From positions 1-38,195 of the forward strand of contig NZ_CAMLFY010000037.1 in NCBI RefSeq assembly GCF_946479415.1: a stretch of DNA of 38,195 nucleotides. Reading direction: 5' to 3'. The notes under the pieces were generated by a model. That model was not told the origin of the DNA and did no database searches. It saw only the letters and a program-made list of their open reading frames with translations. Positions within the stretch are counted from its first letter, which is position 1. Every line of letters begins with the position of its first letter. This DNA is from an uncultured Shinella sp. (lineage in GTDB: Bacteria > Pseudomonadota > Alphaproteobacteria > Rhizobiales > Rhizobiaceae). The position numbers and the translations under genes were made by a program. Positions 15,796-25,262 of this stretch are shown in pieces.

Positions 15796-18700
15796 GCAAA
15801 TAACCCTCGTTTGAAGATTTGATGACGGTGCCGTTCACATTTGCAAGCCATCCACCATCGTCACCGCGATCGACGCGGATCGTGATCTTCTTGCCATCAA
15901 TGGCCAGGGTCGCACCATAGCCGTTCCAGGAGGAGGGCAGGACCGGATTGATGAAGAGGCGACCGCCTTCCTTGCGGATGCCGAGGATGCCCTCGACGGC
16001 CGCACGATAGAGCAGGCCCGCCGAGCCGGTGTACCAGCTCCAGCCGCCCTGCCCGGTGCGCTCGCCTTCGCCATAGACGTCGGCGGCGACCACATAGGGC
16101 TCGACGCGATAGCGTTCCGCCGCATCCGGGTCGAGTGCATGCTTGATCGGGTTGAGGATGTCGAAGCAGGCAAAGGCATCATCGGCCCGGCCCTGACGCG
16201 CCAGAGCCAGCACGACCCAGGTCGCGGCATGGGTATATTGCCCGCCGTTTTCGCGAACACCCGGCGGATAGGCCTTGATATAGCCCGGATCCTGCGGGGT
16301 CTCGGAAAGCGGCGGGGTGAACAGGCGGATGATCCCGTTTTCCCGGTCGACGAGGTTTTCCAGCACCGCGTCCATCGCCTGACGCGAGCGCTCCGCATCC
16401 CCTTCGCCGGAGAGAACGCTCCAGCTCTGCGCGATGGAATCGATCCGGCATTCGGCGCTTTCGGAGGAACCGAGCGGCGTGCCGTCGTCGAAATAGCCGC
16501 GGCGATAGTAGCTGCCGTCCCAGCCCGCCGTTTCCAGCGCCTGCTTGAGGCGGCCGAGATGGCCTTCCCAGGCTTCGGCGCGACCGTTGTCGCCGCGTTC
16601 GCGGGCAAGAGTACTGAAACCGCGTAGCGTGCCGGCGAGGAACCAGCCGAGCCAGACGCTGGTGCCGCGGCCGGCTTCGCCGACGCGGTTCATGCCGTCG
16701 TTCCAGTCGCCGCCCAGAATGAGCGGCAGGCCGTTTTCACCGGTCCGCTGGATCGCAAGGTCGAGCGCGCGGGCGCAATGCTCGTAGAGCGAGGCCTCTT
16801 CGGAAGAACGGCCCGGCTTGTAGAAGGAATCGTGCTGACCCTCGGCAAGCGGCTGGCCCTCGATGAAGGCGAGCTTTTCGTCGAGCACGGCACGGTCGCC
16901 CGAGGCGCGGCAGTAATATTCCACGGCATGGGCAAGCCAGACCACGTCGTCGGAGATCATGGTGCGCACGCCCGCACCGCTGTCGGGCAGCCACCAATGC
17001 TGCACGTCGCCCTCGACGAACTGGCGCGAGGCCGCGTTGAGGATCTGCTTGCGGGCAAGCTCCGGCCGGTGCAGCACGAAGGCGAGCGTGTCCTGCAACT
17101 GGTCGCGGAAGCCATAGGCACCGCTTGCCTGATAGAAGGCAGAGCGCGCCATGATGCGGCAACCGAGCGCCTGATAGGGCAGCCAGTCATTGACCATCCG
17201 GTCGAGCGCCGCATCCGGCGTCTTGACCTGCAAAGTGCCGGTAAAGTCTTCCCAGAAGGCCCGCACCGCCGCCATGACGGCATCGAAATCGGCCTCGCGG
17301 CTTTTCACCGCCAGCGCCTTGGCGCTGTCCGCATCCGCGGTATCGCCGAGTACGAAGAGCAGCTCGCGCTTCTCGCCCGGCTTCAGCACGATATCGACGG
17401 ACAGAGCCGCGCAGGGATCGCCCATGCCGTCGGCGGCGCCCGAAAGCACCTGGCCCGCAGCGATGGCCGACGGCGCCGCGATATCGCCGCCCTTGCCGAT
17501 GAACTCCCGGCGTTTGGCCGTGAAGCCCGCAAGCGGCGCATCGACGGCGAAGAAGCTGGTCCGGCCCGAAAAATCGAAGCTGTAGGGATTGGTGGCGAAG
17601 AGCGCGCCGCTCTCCTCGTCATGGCTGGTCAGCACGAAGGGCGCCGTCTTGGCAGGATTGTTGCCAAGCACCCATTCGACATAGCCGAAGACCGAGAGAC
17701 TGCGTTCCGTATCGCCGGTGTTCTTCACCACGAGGCGCGAATATTTGACCGGGTCCTCGGGATCGACCGTCTGCACGAGATCGAGCTCGATGCCATCCTC
17801 CCAGCTGCGGAAGGCCGTGTAGCCGAGACCATGCCAGGTCTCGAACTTCACCGACGGACGCTGCGACAGCGCCGCAAAGGGCGTCATAACCTTACCGCTG
17901 TCGCGGTCGCGCACATAGAAGGCTTCGCCCGGACGGTTGATGACCGGGTCATTGGTCCAGGGCGTCAGCTGGAAATCGCGCGAATTGCGGCTCCAGGTGA
18001 AGCCCGCACCTTCGGCCGAGACATGGAAGCCGAAGTCCTTGTTGGCGATGACGTTGATCCACGGCTGCGGCGTCGCTTCGCCGCCGCGCAGGCGCACGGC
18101 ATATTCGCGGCGATCGGCGTTGAAACCGCCGAAACCGTTCCAGAAGGTCAGGCCCTCGCCGTCGATGACAACCGGCTCCGCCGCAGCCGCCGGCAGCTTT
18201 TGCGCAGCGGTCTCGGTCTTCGTGTCGTCTTCGCCGCGCGGCGTGGAGAAAAGCGTCGCCATGCGGGTGATCTGATCGGACAGCGTGCCGTTGCGCGCAT
18301 GGAAGACGGCGCGGGCGGTGGCCAGCAGCGCCTGCCAGGTGGAGACCTCCATCAGGTCGCGGCGCACCGCGAAGATATGCTGGCGCATGCCGTCGGACTG
18401 GCCGCGCAGGCGAAGGTTCTCGCACATCTGGTCAAGCGTGTGCTGCATGTCCTGCGCATAGGACGACGCGCGCTCGTTGAGAATGACCAGATCGGCCGTC
18501 ACGCCGCGGTGGCGCAGATAGTCCTGGGCACGCAGCGCCTCGCGGGCGACGTCGAGATCGATCTCGTCGTTGATGCGCAGAACGAAGATCGGGAAGTCGC
18601 CGGAAATCGCCAGCGGCCACAACGCCGATTGCGCCGTCAGCCCCGTCTGGATCGTGCCGGCATCGGCACGCAGGTGCATGTCGGGATAGATGAGATAGCG

Positions 18701-21700
18701 GCCGAGCATCTGGAAGCTCGCCGCCTCCTGCGAGGTCACGCCGACATGGCGCATATGCACCTGCGAGCGTGTCCAGGCATGGATCATTTCCTGGTTGAAG
18801 CTCTCCGGGTGGCGGTAGCGATCGATCGCGGAATCGACCTCTGCCCGGCTGGGCGCGGCAATCGTCCAGAAGATGACCTTGACCTTCTTGCCGGCCGGCA
18901 CGCGCACCACGCGGCGCAATGCCAGAACCGGATCGAGCGTGTAACCGTCCGTGCCGGAGAGCTGCGCGCCCGGATCGAAGGCGGCGGCGGTGGCGAGCGT
19001 GCGGCCACGGCCGATGAAGCGGCGGCGGTCGGTCTCGATCTCGGTGCGGCGCGACGGGCCGGCATTGTCAACGATCAGATGGGCGATCGCCATGTCGGGC
19101 TCGTTCGGATTGCGCTTGTTGCGCTCCGCGCGAATGACGTCGCCACGCTTGCCGATCTCGGTGCGGACGAACATTTTCGAGAACAGCGGATGGGCGCTGT
19201 CGGCGTCGTCGGTCGAGATGACGGGCTCCATATAGGAGGTCACTTCGATGAAGCGGTCTTCCGTGCCGGTGTTGAGCAGCGTCAGGCGACGGCCCTCCGC
19301 GTCGTGCTCGGTGGCGACGATGACCTCGACCTCGCTGGTGAGCGAGCCGATCGTCTTGACGAATTCCGCCTTGTCGTCGCCGAACTGCGTCTTGGTCTTC
19401 TCGCCCTCGATGCGCTTGGGCTCCGCCGTGGCGGACCACCATTCGCCCGAGACGGTATCGCGCAGGAACAAGAAGGAACCCCAGCGGTCTTCCGTCGGAT
19501 CGGGTTTCCAGCGCGTGACGGACTGGCCGTTCCAGCGCGAATAACCCGAACCGTTCGCCGTCAGCATCACCGAGTAATGGCCGTTCGACAGGAAGACGGT
19601 TTCCCGCTCCTTGGCGAAGGGGTTTTCGATGATGCGGATTTCCGGCCGCAACAGGTCGGCCTGTGTGCTGCCGACGGTTTCCGGCTCGCGCTTGGCATTG
19701 ATGACCGGAATGTCGCGCGGCGCCTTTTCCTGCAGCAGCAATTCGGCCGCCTCGATGACCGGATCGGCATGGAAGCGTTCGCGCAGCGCGCCGTTGAAGA
19801 CCACGTTGGCGACGGCGGCAATCGACATGCCGTGATGGTGCGCCATGTAGTTCTTCACGACCGCGCAGGTCTTGCCTTCCGGCACGCGGGTCGGCGTGAA
19901 GTCGACGGCATCGTGGAAGCCGTAGACGCCGAGAGCACCGAGCTTGCGCAGGCGCTCGAGGTTTTCGAGCGCCTCCTCCGGCGCATATTGCGCGGCGAGC
20001 AGCGAGGCATAGGGCGCGATGACGGCATTCTGGCCGAGACCGCGCTTCAGGCCGAGCGTCGGCACGCCGAAGTTCGTGTACTGATAGGTCAGCTCATGGT
20101 CGCGGGCATTGAAGGCCGCTTCCGAAATGCCCCAGGGCGTGCCGAGGCGGCGGCCGTGGTTCATCTGTTCCTTCACCACCAGATTGTTCGTCTGGTTGAG
20201 GATGCCGCCCTGGCGCTCCTGCATGACGAGCGGCGGCATCAGATATTCGAACATCGAGCCCGACCAGGAGACCAGCGCGCCCCGCGAGCCGACCGGCACG
20301 ACCGGACGGCCGAGCTTGTACCAGTGCTCGGTCGGCAGATCGCCCTTGGCGATGGCGAAGAGGCTGGTGAGGCGGGCTTCCGACGCCAGAAGGTCGTAGC
20401 AGGCCTCGTCGAGTTCGTTGGTCTCGACGCGGTAGCCGATGGAGAGCAGGCGCCGTTCCGGGCGGAACAGGAAGCCGAAATCCATCGAGAAGGCGATATC
20501 GCGGGCGCGGTCGCGCAGCACGACGAGCCGGTCGCGCAGGCCTTCGATCGAGCCGAGGTCGAAAACGCTGTCGGCGATATGCGCCTCGCAGGTCGCGACC
20601 AGCGCGCCCGCCCATTTGGCCAGCTCGCCGCTGTCGGCCGACTTGATCTCGTGGTCGAGATTGACGATCAGCTTGTTGACGTCGCGTGCCAGCACCGAGA
20701 GGTTGATGACGCGGATCGAGGCGAATTCGTGCTCGCGCTTGACCGCGGCGAGCGCGTTGTGGAAGCCGACGATGCGCTCCTCGATGAGGCGGCGCAGCGG
20801 ACGCACGGTCTTGCGATCATCCGGCAGCTTCTTCAGCGTTTCCGAGAGGATCGAGGCGACGTCGCCGATACCGTCGAGGCTGCCCTGCAGATGCGCCGAG
20901 GGCGCTTCCGCCCATTCACGGCACATGGAGGAGACGGCGATGAGGTGGCCGGCAAGATTGCCGCTGTCCACGGCCGAGACGTAACGCGGACCGAGCGTTT
21001 CCAGCGTGTTGGTGCGATACCAGTTGTAGAGATGACCGCGATATTTCGGCATGCCGTCGATGGTGGCGATGGTCTGTTCGAGGCGGCGAACCGTCTCCTC
21101 GAACGAGATCCAGCCGAAATCGCGGGCGGAAATGGCGGAGAGCAGATAGACGCCGATATTGGTCGGCGAGGTGCGCTCAGCAAGCACCGGCTGCGGCGTT
21201 TCCTGGAAATTGTCCGGCGGCAGGTAATGCTGCTCTGCCGTGACGAAATCCTCGAAATAGCGCCAGGTGCGGCGGGCATATTTGCGCAGCTCCGTCGCGA
21301 CATAATCGGACACGACGAGCTGGTCCTCGGTCTCGGCCGTCTGGCTGACATACCAGGCAATGGCCGGCGAGAGCGCCCAGACGAGGGCGAAGGGCACGCC
21401 GATGAAGGGCAGGCCGGTATCCGAGATCGTGGCGAGCGCCACGGAGAGCACGGCAAGCGCCGGCGCCTGCCACATCGCCTTGTAATGATCGAGGATGCCG
21501 CCGCGTGCGGCGCTGTCGGCCTGCGCGGCCGTGCGCCATTCCAGCATCAGCTTGCGGCTGACGAAGGTGCGGTAGATCGAGCGCACGATGGCGTCCGCCA
21601 TGAGTGCCGCCGAATGGGCGATGAAGGCGATGCGCAGCGCGACCTGCGCATTGGAGGCGCGGATATCGGAGATGACCCGATGCACATGGGCGCGCGCGAC

Positions 21701-24277
21701 GATATCGCCGCGGCGCGGCATGATGCCCGAGATCAGCGAGAGCGTCGGCGCGACGAAGAGCAGGAAGATCAGCACGAGCTGCCAGATCAGCGCCTGGCGC
21801 GGCTCCATGTAATACCAGCCCATGACGGAGGCGACGAGCCAGCCGATGGGAATGAGGCTGCGGCGCAGGTTGTCGTACATCTTCCAGCGGCCAAGCATGG
21901 AAATGCCGTTTGCCGGGCTGAAGAGGTAGGGCAGGAGCTGCCAGTCGCCACGCGCCCAGCGATGCTGGCGCGAGGTTTCGGTGCCGTAGCGGGTCGGGAA
22001 GTCCTCGATGAGCTCGACATCCGTCACCAGCGCGCAATGCGACAGCGATCCCTCGAGCAGGTCGTGGCTGAGCACTTCGTTTTCGCCGATACGGCCCTTC
22101 ACGGCCGCCTCGAAGGCGTCGACGTGGTAGAGGCCCTTGCCGGTAAACGTGCCTTCGCCGGCGAAGTCCTGATAGACGTCGGACACGGTGAAGACATAGG
22201 GGTCGACGCCGCGGTCGGCGGAGAAGATGCGCTGGAAGGTCGAGGCTTCCTTGCCGGTCGTCAGAGACGGCGTGACGCGCGGCTGGAGAATGCTGTAGCC
22301 GGCGGTGACCTTGCCCTTTTTGGCATCGATGACCGGACGGTTGATCGGGTGGTGCAATTTGCCGACGAGCTTCGTCACGGCATCGCGCATCAGGCGCGTG
22401 TCGGAGTCAAGCGTCATGACGTATTTGACGTCGGGCGGCACCATGTTGGCGCCCGGCAGGAAGGTCGTGTCGCCATCGCCGCGAAGCAGCAGGTTCAGCT
22501 CGTGCAGCTTGCCGCGCTTGCGTTCCCAGCCCATCCACGCGCCCTCGGAAGGATTGTAGAGGCGGCGGCGGTGCAACAGGTAGAAGCGCGTGCGGCCGTC
22601 ATAGGCATAACGCGCCGAAAGAGCCGCGATCTCGCGCTTGGCGTATTCGAGCACTTCGAGGTCGGCAGGCGTTTCCTCAACCTGGCTGTCGGTCCAGTCG
22701 CTGACCAGCGAGAAATAGATCTCGCCGCGCGGATTGGCGAGGTAGTGCACTTCGAGATTGCGCACCAGTTCGTCGACATGGTCGCGCTTGGCGATCAGAC
22801 AGGGCACGACGACAAGCGTGCGCGCATCGTCGGGAATGCCGTCCTTGAATTCATAGCCGACAAGCCGCGAGGGCGTGACGAAGAAGGTGACCAGTGTGTT
22901 GAACAGGCCCGACGCGCCTTCCGAAGCCGGCAGCGCGAAGAGCACCAGCATGATCAGCCAGGCGCCGTTCGGAATATCGAGCTGATCGAGGAAATAGAAG
23001 ACCGCGATCATCGCCAGCAGCGTCAGAAGGATGTTCGGCCCGGCAATGGCGAACCAGTCGAGCTTACGGCCGAAGCGCACGATGCGCTGCACGATGGAGG
23101 GGTTGTAGCCGATGCGTTTTTCGAGCTTCTTGCGCTTCTTGCCGACGAGGAAGGCGGCGACATTGGCTTCGTAGTCGAGATCCTCGACATGGGCGGCCGC
23201 GTCTTCCGCCGTCATGGCGAGCGCGATTTCGGTAACCTCGAGTTCCGTCTTGCCGGAGCGGCGGGCGAAACGCTCGATCGTGTTGCGGTATTTGTTGCGC
23301 GAGCCGAAATCGAGGTCGGAATAGTCCGAGCCCTGGCGCAGCGCCTCGTCGAGGCGGCTGACGCTTTCAAACCAGACCGGCCATTCCGTATCATCGACAG
23401 TGCGCAGGCTCTTGATGAGCGAGCTCATCGTCGCATTGCCGGAGGACAGGCGGTTGTTTTCCGAGACGATCAGCTCTTCGAGGTCGCTGCCGCGGCTCTC
23501 GATCTTGCGTTCCAACCACTGGATCACCGCACCCGAGGCCTGCAATCCGTCCCTCAGCCGATAAAGCAGCTGCGTGACGAAGGTGTTGTCCTCGGCGAAG
23601 CTCTCCATGGTGCGCAGATGCGCGATGGCTTTTTCCGGATCGTTGAGGCGCACGAGCTCGTCGGCGACATCATTGGCCTTGAAGCGCATCTTGCGCGAGC
23701 GCTCGACGCGGCTGGAAATGCGGCGCAGGTTTTCAAGCAGCACGAAGCGGATGAAGGAGGGCAGCGCCCAGAGTTCGCCGATCTTCAGCGCGTCGATCTT
23801 CTGGAAGCCCTGCACGAAGGCCGTCAGGCTTTCATGGGAAACATTGCTCTGGGTGTGGGCGACATAGAGCCAGGCGAGCACCAGCGTGCGCGGCACCTGC
23901 TGCCCGTCGATCTCGATGGTCGGCAGCTGACGATAGAAGCGGCGCGGAAAATCGCGGCGCACTTCCTGGATGGCTTCCTCGATGACGTAATAATTGTCGA
24001 GCAGCCATTCGGCGGCGGGCGTGATCTGCGCGCCGGCTTCGACATCCTTGGCCGTCGCCTGGTAGACGCGGAAGATTTCCTTCTCGTTTTCCTTGTGGCG
24101 TGGACGGAACTCGAAGGGTCTGTATCCCGGCAGCGGCGCGGTCTTGTCGCGCGCGAGTGCCTCGCCGCAATCGGCCAGCTCCTCCAGCGTCAGATAGGTG
24201 GCGCGGATCGAGTCGTTATAGTCGATCTGCTTGGCGTCTGCGTCGCGGGCGGTGTGCGGCGTATTGTGAAGGGACAT
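15791..24277 (-). CDS. ndvB: Cyclic beta-1,2-glucan synthase (NdvB/ChvB)
   Basis: Giant inner-membrane enzyme that primes itself, elongates beta-1,2-glucan from UDP-glucose, controls chain length and cyclises the product. The 2828-residue length matches NdvB. The N-terminal half holds the glucosyltransferase (GT84): D624-S-D626 in MTLDSDTRLM, HDLLEG, and Q771-H-R-W in SRQHRWARGDWQL, flanked by membrane segments (about 450-500, 815-880 and 920-1020). The C-terminal half is a GH94 phosphorylase module with GGDWNDGMN (D2524 to D2527), which by family knowledge trims chains. The frame is open to 24475; ATG 24277 (MSLHNTPHTARD) is preferred for length and because upstream residues look non-coding. 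The ribosome site is weak (AAGAA). opgC follows on the same strand. Confidence 0.97.
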   Translation of the reverse strand: MSLHNTPHTARDADAKQIDYNDSIRATYLTLEELADCGEALARDKTAPLPGYRPFEFRPRHKENEKEIFRVYQATAKDVEAGAQITPAAEWLLDNYYVIEEAIQEVRRDFPRRFYRQLPTIEIDGQQVPRTLVLAWLYVAHTQSNVSHESLTAFVQGFQKIDALKIGELWALPSFIRFVLLENLRRISSRVERSRKMRFKANDVADELVRLNDPEKAIAHLRTMESFAEDNTFVTQLLYRLRDGLQASGAVIQWLERKIESRGSDLEELIVSENNRLSSGNATMSSLIKSLRTVDDTEWPVWFESVSRLDEALRQGSDYSDLDFGSRNKYRNTIERFARRSGKTELEVTEIALAMTAEDAAAHVEDLDYEANVAAFLVGKKRKKLEKRIGYNPSIVQRIVRFGRKLDWFAIAGPNILLTLLAMIAVFYFLDQLDIPNGAWLIMLVLFALPASEGASGLFNTLVTFFVTPSRLVGYEFKDGIPDDARTLVVVPCLIAKRDHVDELVRNLEVHYLANPRGEIYFSLVSDWTDSQVEETPADLEVLEYAKREIAALSARYAYDGRTRFYLLHRRRLYNPSEGAWMGWERKRGKLHELNLLLRGDGDTTFLPGANMVPPDVKYVMTLDSDTRLMRDAVTKLVGKLHHPINRPVIDAKKGKVTAGYSILQPRVTPSLTTGKEASTFQRIFSADRGVDPYVFTVSDVYQDFAGEGTFTGKGLYHVDAFEAAVKGRIGENEVLSHDLLEGSLSHCALVTDVELIEDFPTRYGTETSRQHRWARGDWQLLPYLFSPANGISMLGRWKMYDNLRRSLIPIGWLVASVMGWYYMEPRQALIWQLVLIFLLFVAPTLSLISGIMPRRGDIVARAHVHRVISDIRASNAQVALRIAFIAHSAALMADAIVRSIYRTFVSRKLMLEWRTAAQADSAARGGILDHYKAMWQAPALAVLSVALATISDTGLPFIGVPFALVWALSPAIAWYVSQTAETEDQLVVSDYVATELRKYARRTWRYFEDFVTAEQHYLPPDNFQETPQPVLAERTSPTNIGVYLLSAISARDFGWISFEETVRRLEQTIATIDGMPKYRGHLYNWYRTNTLETLGPRYVSAVDSGNLAGHLIAVSSMCREWAEAPSAHLQGSLDGIGDVASILSETLKKLPDDRKTVRPLRRLIEERIVGFHNALAAVKREHEFASIRVINLSVLARDVNKLIVNLDHEIKSADSGELAKWAGALVATCEAHIADSVFDLGSIEGLRDRLVVLRDRARDIAFSMDFGFLFRPERRLLSIGYRVETNELDEACYDLLASEARLTSLFAIAKGDLPTEHWYKLGRPVVPVGSRGALVSWSGSMFEYLMPPLVMQERQGGILNQTNNLVVKEQMNHGRRLGTPWGISEAAFNARDHELTYQYTNFGVPTLGLKRGLGQNAVIAPYASLLAAQYAPEEALENLERLRKLGALGVYGFHDAVDFTPTRVPEGKTCAVVKNYMAHHHGMSIAAVANVVFNGALRERFHADPVIEAAELLLQEKAPRDIPVINAKREPETVGSTQADLLRPEIRIIENPFAKERETVFLSNGHYSVMLTANGSGYSRWNGQSVTRWKPDPTEDRWGSFLFLRDTVSGEWWSATAEPKRIEGEKTKTQFGDDKAEFVKTIGSLTSEVEVIVATEHDAEGRRLTLLNTGTEDRFIEVTSYMEPVISTDDADSAHPLFSKMFVRTEIGKRGDVIRAERNKRNPNEPDMAIAHLIVDNAGPSRRTEIETDRRRFIGRGRTLATAAAFDPGAQLSGTDGYTLDPVLALRRVVRVPAGKKVKVIFWTIAAPSRAEVDSAIDRYRHPESFNQEMIHAWTRSQVHMRHVGVTSQEAASFQMLGRYLIYPDMHLRADAGTIQTGLTAQSALWPLAISGDFPIFVLRINDEIDLDVAREALRAQDYLRHRGVTADLVILNERASSYAQDMQHTLDQMCENLRLRGQSDGMRQHIFAVRRDLMEVSTWQALLATARAVFHARNGTLSDQITRMATLFSTPRGEDDTKTETAAQKLPAAAAEPVVIDGEGLTFWNGFGGFNADRREYAVRLRGGEATPQPWINVIANKDFGFHVSAEGAGFTWSRNSRDFQLTPWTNDPVINRPGEAFYVRDRDSGKVMTPFAALSQRPSVKFETWHGLGYTAFRSWEDGIELDLVQTVDPEDPVKYSRLVVKNTGDTERSLSVFGYVEWVLGNNPAKTAPFVLTSHDEESGALFATNPYSFDFSGRTSFFAVDAPLAGFTAKRREFIGKGGDIAAPSAIAAGQVLSGAADGMGDPCAALSVDIVLKPGEKRELLFVLGDTADADSAKALAVKSREADFDAVMAAVRAFWEDFTGTLQVKTPDAALDRMVNDWLPYQALGCRIMARSAFYQASGAYGFRDQLQDTLAFVLHRPELARKQILNAASRQFVEGDVQHWWLPDSGAGVRTMISDDVVWLAHAVEYYCRASGDRAVLDEKLAFIEGQPLAEGQHDSFYKPGRSSEEASLYEHCARALDLAIQRTGENGLPLILGGDWNDGMNRVGEAGRGTSVWLGWFLAGTLRGFSTLARERGDNGRAEAWEGHLGRLKQALETAGWDGSYYRRGYFDDGTPLGSSESAECRIDSIAQSWSVLSGEGDAERSRQAMDAVLENLVDRENGIIRLFTPPLSETPQDPGYIKAYPPGVRENGGQYTHAATWVVLALARQGRADDAFACFDILNPIKHALDPDAAERYRVEPYVVAADVYGEGERTGQGGWSWYTGSAGLLYRAAVEGILGIRKEGGRLFINPVLPSSWNGYGATLAIDGKKITIRVDRGDDGGWLANVNGTVIKSSNEGYLL

Positions 24278-24697
24278 ATTTCTTAATCTGGATCCGGCCA
24301 TGTTGAACCATCCGGCAAAGGCCTGTGCGCCGGAAGGTTTTTTGCGGGCAGGTTTCGTCTCTGTGCCGCGATCAGCCATGACACCATACGGCGCCCTCAT
24401 GGCGCGGACGGTCAGAACATGGCTCAGGCGACACGCTGATTGGCATCCTGGCCGCGTGGTGCATGAAAACGGCATTTTTTAGCCGTAAGGACAGAGACTT
24501 GCAACATCTCAGCGTGTCGGGATGGCTCGGCATCGGCCCTCATCTGCGGTTTTGGTGAATCACGCTCTCGCCATTGAGGCGGGCGAGGCGCAAGGGACAG
24601 GCGGAAGCCCCAATGCCCCGCGTCGAAAAAAGTTCCAGACCTGTGCACCATGATCCCGCACCATTGACTTGAGAGCCGCACCGAGCCAGTTTCGCCC
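24278..24697. other. 420-nt non-coding region between ndvB and the cobalamin riboswitch
   Basis: No convincing gene. It holds the ndvB leader and promoter (minus) and the riboswitch promoter (plus). A possible -35 TTGACT is at 24664-24669, about 29 nt before the riboswitch P1 stem, without a good -10. Two terminator-like folds are visible. TCCGGC (24311-24316) / GCCGGA (24329-24334), followed by a T6 run at 24338-24343, would read on the plus strand. ACGGC (24469-24473) / GCCGT (24482-24486) would be followed by four T on the minus strand. Both stems are only 5-6 bp, so their function is uncertain. A further weak repeat CTCGCC / GGCGAG is at 24567-24587. Confidence 0.4.
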
Positions 24698-24891
24698 CGT
24701 CAGGGTCTTCCGAATCGCAAGCGGCTCGGAGGCTAAGAGGGAAGCCGGTGCGATGCTCCAGAGAGGATCAAGACCGGCGCTGCCCCCGCAACTGTGAACG
24801 GCGAGCCGATGTCGCTCCATGCCACTGGTGTGCACCACCGGGAAGGCGAGACAAAGGCAATGACCCGCAAGCCAGGAGACCTGCCCTGACG
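24698..24891 (+). promoter_or_regulatory. Cobalamin (adenosylcobalamin-type) riboswitch
   Basis: All conserved landmarks occur in order: AAGAGGGAAGCCGGTG (24735-24750), ACCGGCGCTGCCCCCGCAACTG around 24773-24794, GCCACTG (24821-24827), GGGAAGGCG (24840-24848), and the B12 box AAGCCAGGAGACCTGCCC (24869-24886). A perfect 8-bp closing helix P1 forms between CGTCAGGG (24698-24705) and CCCTGACG (24884-24891), which fixes the boundaries. It reads on the plus strand toward the small gene at 25002 and metH. This class usually switches expression off when cobalamin is plentiful, in proteobacteria mostly at translation initiation. Confidence 0.95.
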
Positions 24892-24937
24892 CGTCTGTAA
24901 CGTCCATGGGCGGGGTGTCCCAAGGGTGCGCTTGTTG

Positions 24938-24996
24938 TCGCCTTCGGGCGAATTCCATGAGCGTGCGTCCGGTCATCCCCCAATTTTCGATTGGGG
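24938..24996 (+). promoter_or_regulatory. Riboswitch expression-platform hairpins overlapping a ribosome site
   Basis: A UUCG-capped hairpin TCGCC-TTCG-GGCGA lies at 24938-24951. A second hairpin, CCCCAAT (24978-24984) / ATTGGGG (24990-24996) with loop TTTCG, buries the GGGGA Shine-Dalgarno-like sequence (24993-24997) just 4-5 nt before the ATG at 25002. No T-run terminator is present between the aptamer and the ATG, which favours translational control. Confidence 0.5.
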
Positions 24997-25001
24997 AAAA
25001 A

Positions 25002-25217
25002 ATGTTTCAATTCACCGATATCCAGCCGTCCGGCACCGGCAAGCCGGAATCCGTCTTCATCTCCTGGCTGCTCTGGCAGCCGCGCGGCGCCGACCTGCCG
25101 GTCGAGGCGCTGAAGGAGGTGGACAAGCTCTCCCGTTGCCAAAGCGCCGACCCCGATATCATTCGTCTGCGGGAATTGTTCGCTTCGCTTGCGGGTGCCG
25201 ACGGGCCGAGGCACTAG
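25002..25217 (+). CDS. Unrecognised 71-residue protein downstream of the cobalamin riboswitch
   Basis: I do not recognise this protein. It begins MFQFTDIQPSGTGKPESVF and ends LFASLAGADGPRH. It is soluble-looking, with no signal peptide or membrane segment and a single Cys (SRCQS). A probable mixed N-terminal part with two Trp (SWLLWQPRG) is followed by a helical C-terminal part (LPVEALKEVDKL and PDIIRLRELFASL). Upstream in-frame ATGs at 24906 and 24957 are possible, but ATG 25002 has GGGGA at the right distance. It is the first gene after the riboswitch, and metH starts 85 nt after its stop behind an operator-like palindrome. A B12-linked role is suggested only by position. It could be a leader gene, an enzyme accessory or a regulator. 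Confidence 0.6.
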   Translation: MFQFTDIQPSGTGKPESVFISWLLWQPRGADLPVEALKEVDKLSRCQSADPDIIRLRELFASLAGADGPRH

Positions 25218-25239
25218 GCCCACCCCGCATAAAGACATA

Positions 25240-25262
25240 TTGACATAAAGATATCTTTATGT
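25240..25262. promoter_or_regulatory. metH leader: TTGACA element and 20-bp perfect palindrome
   Basis: ACATAAAGAT is followed by its exact reverse complement ATCTTTATGT (25243-25262). TTGACA (25240-25245), a perfect -35 hexamer, overlaps its left edge, and a further copy of the half-site CATAAAGA lies at 25229-25236. The AT-rich palindrome 40 nt before the metH ATG fits an ArsR-type operator such as the SAH-responsive SahR sites known ahead of methionine-cycle genes in proteobacteria. The match to SahR is by type and position only. Confidence 0.6.

Noticed and set aside
16778..24286. A 2502-codon open frame on the plus strand opposite ndvB.
   Set aside because: It is a shadow of the high-GC codon bias of ndvB: composition is rich in Arg, Ala, Gly, His and Asp with no domain pattern, and ndvB on the other strand is unmistakable.
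24906..25001. Upstream ATGs (24906, 24957) as starts of the small riboswitch-controlled gene.
   Set aside because: They lie in the expression platform, have poor ribosome sites, and the added residues look like untranslated leader.
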